This document shows positions 55,088-64,000 of a stretch of DNA of 64,000 nt, piece after piece. The stretch is from NCBI GenBank assembly GCA_947462105.1, contig CANHNJ010000013.1:1-64000 (forward strand), in the 5' to 3' direction. Source of the DNA: Alphaproteobacteria bacterium. GTDB taxonomy: Bacteria; Pseudomonadota; Alphaproteobacteria; Micropepsales; Micropepsaceae. The notes under the pieces are model-generated. The model worked only from the letters and a program-made list of their open reading frames with translations. It did no database searches and was not told the origin of the DNA. How positions within the stretch are numbered: position 1 is the first letter of the stretch; each line of letters starts with the position of its first letter. The position numbers and the translations under genes are program-made.

Positions 55088-55205
55088 GTGACACTTTCCT
55101 GAGGGGCTTCCCCCCATGTATAAGGTGTCGATCGCGCGGCCAGCCAGAACATCGCCTTACCAAGGCCTTGTTTATGTTGTGAAAAATGCGCCATAAACGG
55201 AACAC

Positions 55206-56087
55206 ATGATGACGCTCCGCCTTCCGCGCCCTGCGCGCGCCGCCGTCCTGGTCCTGTCGCTGGCCGCTGCCAGCACCCTGTTGTCCGGCTGCTCCTGGCT
55301 CACCGGCGAGGACGACAACGAGAAGAACAACGTCAACCGCGACGCCGCCAACTACCGCGAGCGGCCCATCGACATGATCTATGGCGATGCCTGGGCAGCG
55401 CTGCGCAATGGCAACTGGGTCCTCGCGGCGGCTCAGTTCGACGAGATGGAGCGCCAGCATCCCTATTCGCCCTGGGCGCGCCGGGCCATGCTGATGAGCG
55501 CCTTCTGCTACTATCAGGCCAGCGGCAGCGGCTATGGCGAGGCGATTTCCCGTGCCGACCAGTACATCGCGCTGCATCCGGGCAGCAACGAAGTCTCGTA
55601 TGCCTTCTATCTCAAGGCCGTGTCGCTCTATGAGCAGATCGTCGATGTTGGCCGCGACCAGTCCAACACCCGCGACGCGCTGGTGGCGCTGCAGGACGTG
55701 GTGCAGCGCTTTCCCGACACCGAATATGCCCGGGACGCCAGCCTGAAGATCGACCTGACCATGGACCATCTCGCCGGCAAGGAGATGAGCGTGGGCCGCT
55801 ATTACCTCAACCGGCGCGATTATATCGGCGCCATCAACCGCTTCCGGGTGGTGGTGGAGCAGTACCAGACGACGCCGCAGATCGCCGAGTCGCTGGAGCG
55901 CCTGACCGAGGCCTATTACAGCCTGGGCCTGGACAACGAGGCCCAGACCGCCGCCGCCGTGCTGGGCGCCAATTACCCCGGTTCGGCCTGGTACCAGAAT
56001 GCCTACAACATCCTGCGCGGCCGCAATCTGCGCCCCGTGGAAGACAAAGGCTCCTGGATCAGTCAGGCTTTCCGCCGCATCCTCTAG
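55206..56087 (+). CDS. bamD: outer-membrane assembly lipoprotein BamD
   Basis: The protein has 293 residues. The signal peptide ends in the lipobox LLSGC, so C29 is lipidated. Five TPR-like repeats follow, with YGDAWAALRNGNWVLAAAQFDEMERQHPYSPWARRAMLMSAFCYYQ as the first two and YYLNRRDYIGAINRFRVVVEQY later. BamD is the essential partner of BamA in inserting outer-membrane barrels. The gene usually sits between lpxC and recN in alphaproteobacteria, as here. ATG 55209 is an alternative start. Confidence 0.93.
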   Translation: MMTLRLPRPARAAVLVLSLAAASTLLSGCSWLTGEDDNEKNNVNRDAANYRERPIDMIYGDAWAALRNGNWVLAAAQFDEMERQHPYSPWARRAMLMSAFCYYQASGSGYGEAISRADQYIALHPGSNEVSYAFYLKAVSLYEQIVDVGRDQSNTRDALVALQDVVQRFPDTEYARDASLKIDLTMDHLAGKEMSVGRYYLNRRDYIGAINRFRVVVEQYQTTPQIAESLERLTEAYYSLGLDNEAQTAAAVLGANYPGSAWYQNAYNILRGRNLRPVEDKGSWISQAFRRIL

Positions 56088-56119
56088 TTTTTTTATTGGT
56101 CGCATTTTCTGCGGGAAAG

Positions 56120-56145
56120 ACTTTGCCCGCCGAGTCGGGCAAAGT
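56120..56145. terminator. 10-bp perfect hairpin between bamD and recN
   Basis: ACTTTGCCCG (56120-56129) and CGGGCAAAGT (56136-56145) pair perfectly around CCGAGT. Only GTTCTCCTT follows, so termination would be weak; it could also protect the bamD mRNA end. Confidence 0.5.
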
Positions 56146-56180
56146 GTTCTCCTTGAAAATGCTTCCGGGGCCGGGCTGAC

Positions 56181-59998
<3,818 letters not shown>

Positions 59999-60016
59999 AT
60001 GGCCTCCATCGCCCCC

Positions 60017-60033
60017 GTCGCGCGTCGCGCGAC
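60017..60033. terminator. GC-rich hairpin between convergent ligA and pepP
   Basis: GTCGCGCG (60017-60024) and CGCGCGAC (60026-60033) pair perfectly around one T. There is no T tract on either strand, so it is at best a pause or rho-linked end. Confidence 0.4.
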
Positions 60034-60035
60034 AA

Positions 60036-61859
60036 TCAAATAGCCAAAGTCGCCCGTACCAGCCAGGCGCGGGTCTCTTCATCCACCAGATGCGACAGCG
60101 TCTCGCGCACGCGCGCATGATAGAGGTTGAGCCATTCGCGCTCTTCCGCCGTCAGCAGGTCGGGATCGACCAGCGCCAAATCTATCGGCGCCATCGTCAG
60201 GGTCTCGAAGCCCATCATCCGGCGGTCGCCGCCCGTCTCCTTCAGCGGCGTCACCACCACCAGATTCTCTATGCGGATGCCGAATTCGCCCGCCTTGTAA
60301 TAGCCGGGCTCGTTGGAGCAGATCATGCCGGGCAGCAGCGGCTGGCCCACCGGCCGCTTGGAAATGTTCTGCGGCCCTTCATGCACCGACAGGTACGATC
60401 CGACGCCGTGGCCGGTGCCGTGGTCATAATCCAGCCCGGCTTCCCACAGCGGCCGCCGTGCAAACGAGTCGAGCTGCATGCCGATGGTGCCTTCGGGGAA
60501 ACGCGCCGTCGCCAGCGCGATATGGCCCTTCAGCACGCGGGTGAAGCGGTCCTTCATCTCTGCGGTGGCGGTGCCGACCATGATGGTGCGGGTGACGTCG
60601 GTGGTGCCGTCGGGATATTGCGCCCCCGAATCCAGCAGAAAGATTTCGTCGCGGTTGATCTTGCGGTTGCTCGACCGCGTGACGCGGTAATGCACGATGG
60701 CGCCATTGCTGCCCGCCCCGGTGATGGAATCGAACGACAGGTCCGAAAGACAGCCGGTGGCGCGGCGAAAGCCTTCCAGCTTTTCCGCCGCGTCGATCTC
60801 GGTCAGCGCGCCATCCGCCGACGCCACCGCGAACCACGCCAAAAAGCGCGACAGCGCTGCGCCGTCGCGGATATGGGCCTTGCGCGTGCCTTCGATTTCG
60901 AGGCTGTTCTTGCAGGCCTTGGGCAACTGGCAGGGATCGGGCGCGCGCAGGATTCGCGCGCCCTGCTTGGTCAGCCGGTCGAACACGGCGTTGGCGGCGG
61001 TGGCCGGATCGGCCAGCACGGCATGGCCCGCCAGCGCATCCAGCGCGGCAGTGAAGTCTTCCGTGGCCCGCAGCCGCACGCCATCGCCCAGATGCGCCAA
61101 CAATTCCGGGCTGCGCTTCTTCTCGTCCAGGAAAAGCTCGCTGCGCCCATCGTCATGCAGAATGGCGAAGCCCAGCACGAAGGGCGTGTGCGGCAGGTCC
61201 TGTCCACGCATGTTGTGCAGCCAGCAAACGGAATCGGCCAGGGTGATCACTGCCGCCTGCGCCCCCAGCTTCTTCAAACCGTCCGCCAGTCGCGCCCGCT
61301 TGGCCGTCGCGTCCTCGCCCGCCAGGTTGAAAGCGTGCGGCACTGCGCGCCGCATCGGCGGCGCTGGCTGGTCGGCCCAGATCGCGTCGATGGGATTGGT
61401 TTCCAGCGCCACCAGCGTCGCGCCCGCCTGCTCGCAGGCCCGCGCCAGATGGGCCGCGCCATTGGCGGTGGACAGCCAGGGGTCATAGCCCAGCCGCGCG
61501 CCGCGTCCGATATTGCCGGGGATCCAGCCTTGCGGCCCTTCCGCCACCAGGTCGCGCGCCGCGAACAGCGACAGGTCGGTCTGGCCCTGCACCTGCAGCG
61601 TGTAGCGGCCATCGACGAAGATGGCGGCCCTGTCCATCAACACCACGGCCGCACCGGCCGAGCCGGTGAAGGCGGTCAACCAGGCCAGCCGCTCGTCATG
61701 GGGCGCCAGATATTCGTCCTGCTGCGCGTCGCTGTGCGGCACCACGAAGCCGTCCAGCCCGCGCCGGTGCAGTTCCGCGCGCAGCGCGGCCAGGCGCGGG
61801 GCGCACTGCGCCTTGTCGGAAACGTCGTCAAAGTTCTGGAGCGGAACATGCTGGTTCAT
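60036..61859 (-). CDS. pepP: Xaa-Pro aminopeptidase (M24B)
   Basis: The 607-residue cytosolic enzyme removes N-terminal residues before proline. It has the three-domain layout of the larger aminopeptidase P: two creatinase-like N-terminal domains (FVVPHSDAQQDEYLAPHDERLAWLTAFTGSAG) and a pita-bread domain. Metal ligands are visible in LLDSGAQYPDGTTDVTRT (two aspartates), GHGVGSYLSVHEGP (histidine), SNEPGYYK and FGIRIENLVVV (two glutamates). It is followed 9 bp upstream by prmA on the same strand. Confidence 0.93.
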   Translation of the reverse strand: MNQHVPLQNFDDVSDKAQCAPRLAALRAELHRRGLDGFVVPHSDAQQDEYLAPHDERLAWLTAFTGSAGAAVVLMDRAAIFVDGRYTLQVQGQTDLSLFAARDLVAEGPQGWIPGNIGRGARLGYDPWLSTANGAAHLARACEQAGATLVALETNPIDAIWADQPAPPMRRAVPHAFNLAGEDATAKRARLADGLKKLGAQAAVITLADSVCWLHNMRGQDLPHTPFVLGFAILHDDGRSELFLDEKKRSPELLAHLGDGVRLRATEDFTAALDALAGHAVLADPATAANAVFDRLTKQGARILRAPDPCQLPKACKNSLEIEGTRKAHIRDGAALSRFLAWFAVASADGALTEIDAAEKLEGFRRATGCLSDLSFDSITGAGSNGAIVHYRVTRSSNRKINRDEIFLLDSGAQYPDGTTDVTRTIMVGTATAEMKDRFTRVLKGHIALATARFPEGTIGMQLDSFARRPLWEAGLDYDHGTGHGVGSYLSVHEGPQNISKRPVGQPLLPGMICSNEPGYYKAGEFGIRIENLVVVTPLKETGGDRRMMGFETLTMAPIDLALVDPDLLTAEEREWLNLYHARVRETLSHLVDEETRAWLVRATLAI

Positions 61860-61868
61860 GCCCCGATG

Positions 61869-62726
61869 CTACCCTTGCGGCTTTTCCAGCACCAGCGCAC
61901 TCCAAGGCCCGTCGCGATGGCGGGAAACAAAGCGCAGCCCGGTATAGAAGCTGATCACCATCAGTTCCTGGTTCCGCAGCAGGCCCGACAGCACCAGCGT
62001 GCCGCCGGGGGCCAGCGCCCGCTGGATCGATGGCGCCAGCCGCGTCAGCGGGCTGGCCAGGATATTGGCCACGATCAGGTCATAGGGCGCGCCGTTTTTC
62101 AGCAGGGGATTGTCCAGCCCGTCCGCGACCACGGCCTGCACCCACGGCCCCACGCCGTTGGCCTTTGCATTCTCTCGCGTCACTTCCACCGCCACCGGAT
62201 CGATGTCGGACGCCAGCACCTTCTTCTTCCACAGCTTGGCGGCGCCGATGGCCAACAGGCCCGTGCCGGTGCCCAGATCGAGCACGTTGTGGTAGGCGGC
62301 CTGGCCCTTGGCCAGTTCGCTCAGCACCGCCAGGCACAGCGCGGTGGTCTCGTGATGGCCGGTGCCGAAGGCCAGCCCCGCCTCGATCTTCATGGGGATG
62401 ACGCCATGCGGCACCTGCCCGGCATCATGGGCGCCATAGACGAAGAAGCGCCCGGCGCGCACAGGCGGCAGGCCTTCCTGGGAGAGGCGAATCCAGTCCT
62501 GGTCGGGCAGGGGCGCCACCGCGACGGTGCGGGCCGCCACGCGGCTGAGAAAGGCGGCGTCGGGCTCTTCCGTGTACAGAGCTTCTACCATAGCGCTGTC
62601 GGCGAAGGGCTCCTCGGCGATCAGCACTGCCTGGGCGCTGCCTTCCAGTTCCAGCGCTGCCGCCAGGTCGGCCGCCTCTGCCTTGATGCAGGCGATAGAG
62701 GCTTTCCAGAGGGGCGGATTTGGCAT
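61869..62726 (-). CDS. prmA: ribosomal protein L11 methyltransferase
   Basis: The 285-residue protein trimethylates lysines and the N-terminus of L11. ATG 62726 is the first good start; the longer frame runs into a promoter region. The N-terminal substrate domain is followed by GLAFGTGHHETT, the SAM motif LDLGTGTGLLAIGAAKL, ASDIDPVAVEVTRENAKANGV and the catalytic-site DLIVANILASPL. All match PrmA. It is divergent from the cupin gene across 90 bp and probably transcribed with pepP. Confidence 0.92.
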   Translation of the reverse strand: MPNPPLWKASIACIKAEAADLAAALELEGSAQAVLIAEEPFADSAMVEALYTEEPDAAFLSRVAARTVAVAPLPDQDWIRLSQEGLPPVRAGRFFVYGAHDAGQVPHGVIPMKIEAGLAFGTGHHETTALCLAVLSELAKGQAAYHNVLDLGTGTGLLAIGAAKLWKKKVLASDIDPVAVEVTRENAKANGVGPWVQAVVADGLDNPLLKNGAPYDLIVANILASPLTRLAPSIQRALAPGGTLVLSGLLRNQELMVISFYTGLRFVSRHRDGPWSALVLEKPQG

Positions 62727-62816
62727 TGCAGCATACTTCCGGTGGTGGCGGGCGGTGGGTGGCGCGGGCGATATGGCGTGATAGTCTCCCGCCGTCAAAT
62801 AACAAGGGGAAACGCC

Positions 62817-63818
62817 ATGAAATCCTATCTTCTTGCCGCCGCGCTGATGCTGCCCGCCGCCGCCGTGCTGGCCCAGGCGCCCGCGCCGGCTGGCCGTGGC
62901 GCCGCGCCGGCACCGGCGCCGCTGGCGACCACCCGTGCCGCCGACGGCCAGGCCGTGATCGTCAGCGCCGAACAGATCACCGACATGGCGCGGCAGTCGC
63001 GCCAGGCCTATGCCGCCGCCACGACCAAGAATCCCAACGTGCGGACGATCATCATCGAGGGCACGCCCTATCAGCTGGGCCTGGAACACCGCATCGGAAA
63101 GGCCCCCGCCTCGGTCCATGCCGACCGCTCCGAGCTGATGATCATCCTGGAAGGCTCTGGCCTCTACACCACCGATGGCACGCTGGTGAATCCCACCGCG
63201 CCGGGCGCCAACATGACCGGCACCGACATCGCGGGCGGTACCACCCGCCAGGTGATCAAGGGCGACATGTTCATCGTGCCGGAAGGAAAGCCGCACATGC
63301 TGCTGCCCGAACCGGGCGGACCGCTGCTGGTGGCGACGATCCATGTGCCGCGCACCGGCGCCTGGGGCCCGCCCGCAGCGGGTGGCGGCCGTGGCGGTGC
63401 CGCCGCTGCGCCCAAGCTGTTCAACGCCGCTGCCGACATTCCGGCCATGGTGGCGCTGGCCCGTACCCAGTTGCCCGCTGCGGCGCGCTTCTTCTCCGGT
63501 GGCACGCTGATCTCGCTTGCGCCCTACCGTGTCGGGCTGGAGCTGCGCTCGGCCAAGGGCATCGCCTCGGTGCACAAGAACAATGCCGAGTTCATGTATG
63601 TCATCGACGGCGAAGGCATCATCGAGACCGGCGGCACCGTGGTGAACCCCAAGGACACCGGCGCCAACATCGATGGCGACAGCCAGGCCGGTTCGACCAT
63701 CAACCGCATGAAGAAGGGCGACTTCATCTTCGTGCCCAAGGGCGTGCCGCACCTGGCCCGCACCGAAGGCAGCACCTTCGTGCTGGCGACGATGCATGTG
63801 CCGGGCGGGGAGCCGTAA
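62817..63818 (+). CDS. secreted bicupin protein
   Basis: The product has 333 residues. ATG 62817 follows AAGGGGA; the frame is open far upstream but only as the antisense of prmA and pepP. The signal peptide ends VLAQ and an alanine/proline linker follows. Two similar cupin modules each carry parts of the metal site: VHADRSELMIILEG with PEGKPHMLLPE, and VHKNNAEFMYVIDGEG with PKGVPHLARTE. In both, the second histidine of the HxH pair is replaced (D, then N), leaving His-Glu-His. A glycine/alanine bridge separates the modules. The function is unknown; it might bind a small molecule in the periplasm. Confidence 0.82.
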   Translation: MKSYLLAAALMLPAAAVLAQAPAPAGRGAAPAPAPLATTRAADGQAVIVSAEQITDMARQSRQAYAAATTKNPNVRTIIIEGTPYQLGLEHRIGKAPASVHADRSELMIILEGSGLYTTDGTLVNPTAPGANMTGTDIAGGTTRQVIKGDMFIVPEGKPHMLLPEPGGPLLVATIHVPRTGAWGPPAAGGGRGGAAAAPKLFNAAADIPAMVALARTQLPAAARFFSGGTLISLAPYRVGLELRSAKGIASVHKNNAEFMYVIDGEGIIETGGTVVNPKDTGANIDGDSQAGSTINRMKKGDFIFVPKGVPHLARTEGSTFVLATMHVPGGEP

Positions 63819-63838
63819 TTTCTCAGACCTGAATGGAC

Positions 63839-63868
63839 AAAGGCGCTCCGGCAACGGGGCGCCTTTTT
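63839..63868. terminator. bidirectional rho-independent terminator
   Basis: AAAGGCGC-T-CCG and CGG-G-GCGCC pair around GCAA (63851-63854), followed by TTTTT on the plus strand; the AAA on the left arm gives a short T run on the other strand. It ends the cupin gene and, from the other side, the helicase gene. Confidence 0.8.
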
Positions 63869-63872
63869 CGTT

Positions 63873-64000
63873 TCACGCCCGGCTGACGAACTGGTCGATG
63901 ACCTTCTTCTCGCCCGCCTTGTCGAAATCCACCGTCAGCTTGTTGCCTTCGACCGCGATGATGCGGCCATAGCCGAACTTCTGGTGGAAGACCCGCTCGT
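63873..64000 (-). CDS. UvrD/PcrA-type DNA helicase, C-terminal fragment (cut by window edge)
   Basis: The last 42 codons are present, ending with TGA at 63873-63875. They read ERVFHQKFGYGRIIAVEGNKLTVDFDKAGEKKVIDQFVSRA, matching the C-terminal Tudor-like DUF3553 tail of UvrD/PcrA helicases in alphaproteobacteria, which contacts RNA polymerase in related proteins. The motor domains lie outside the window. Confidence 0.8.
   Translation of the reverse strand, partial: ERVFHQKFGYGRIIAVEGNKLTVDFDKAGEKKVIDQFVSRA

Noticed and set aside
60090-62816. Long plus-strand frame antisense to pepP and prmA, continuous with the cupin gene
   Set aside because: The cupin has its own ribosome site and signal peptide at 62817; the upstream part is an antisense shadow of two well-supported genes.

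Overview
The window reads as chromosomal DNA of a GC-rich Gram-negative alphaproteobacterium. The evidence is a complete division and cell-wall (dcw) cluster running mraZ to ftsZ and on into lpxC, bamD, recN and ligA. Further support comes from many secreted proteins, a TonB-dependent receptor, Mla phospholipid-transport parts, and a cluster of GANTC (CcrM-type) sites in front of ftsZ. I do not assign a genus. No plasmid, phage, insertion sequence or CRISPR array is visible.

Bases 1-20,600 form an accessory region rich in exported proteins. It holds the tail of a PQQ-type sugar dehydrogenase, a TonB receptor, a di-haem cytochrome c, a secreted aldose 1-epimerase, a truncated TonB receptor and two paralogous secreted esterases. 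It also holds a DUF1592 cytochrome / DUF1552 / ankyrin trio, a ThuA-like protein, an M16 metallopeptidase, a phosphofructokinase with PPi-type active-site residues and an outer-membrane-like protein. Together these suggest uptake and periplasmic oxidation or hydrolysis of carbohydrate- or ester-type substrates; the substrates cannot be read from the sequence. Two near-identical palindromes, in front of the DUF1592 operon and the ThuA gene, hint at a common regulator.

Bases 20,600-36,000 are mixed: a metallophosphoesterase-like protein lacking key ligands, ettA, mlaC and mlaA, an ArsR-methyltransferase regulator translationally coupled to metF and metH, a TVP38-type membrane protein, a DjlA-like co-chaperone, an AmpD-like amidase, RNase P RNA, a cytochrome c/PQQ-propeller protein and a beta-hydroxyacid dehydrogenase. 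The ArsR-metF-metH operon is preceded by a perfect inverted repeat that is a good operator candidate.

Bases 36,000-60,000 are the dcw cluster: mraZ, rsmH, ftsL, ftsI, murE, murF, mraY, murD, ftsW, murG, murC, murB, ddl, ftsQ, ftsA, ftsZ, then lpxC, bamD, recN and ligA. Most genes overlap by a few bases. MraZ-type repeats lie upstream of mraZ and a strong terminator follows ftsZ. The window ends with pepP and prmA (minus strand), a secreted bicupin protein, and the C-terminus of a UvrD/PcrA helicase.

The most unusual signals are regulatory or structural rather than a clearly new multi-gene system: the shared TTGTC-N-GACAA palindromes, the SahR-like operator, the triple GANTC cluster, a dispersed hairpin repeat, a catalytically degenerate phosphoesterase and a decayed TonB receptor.
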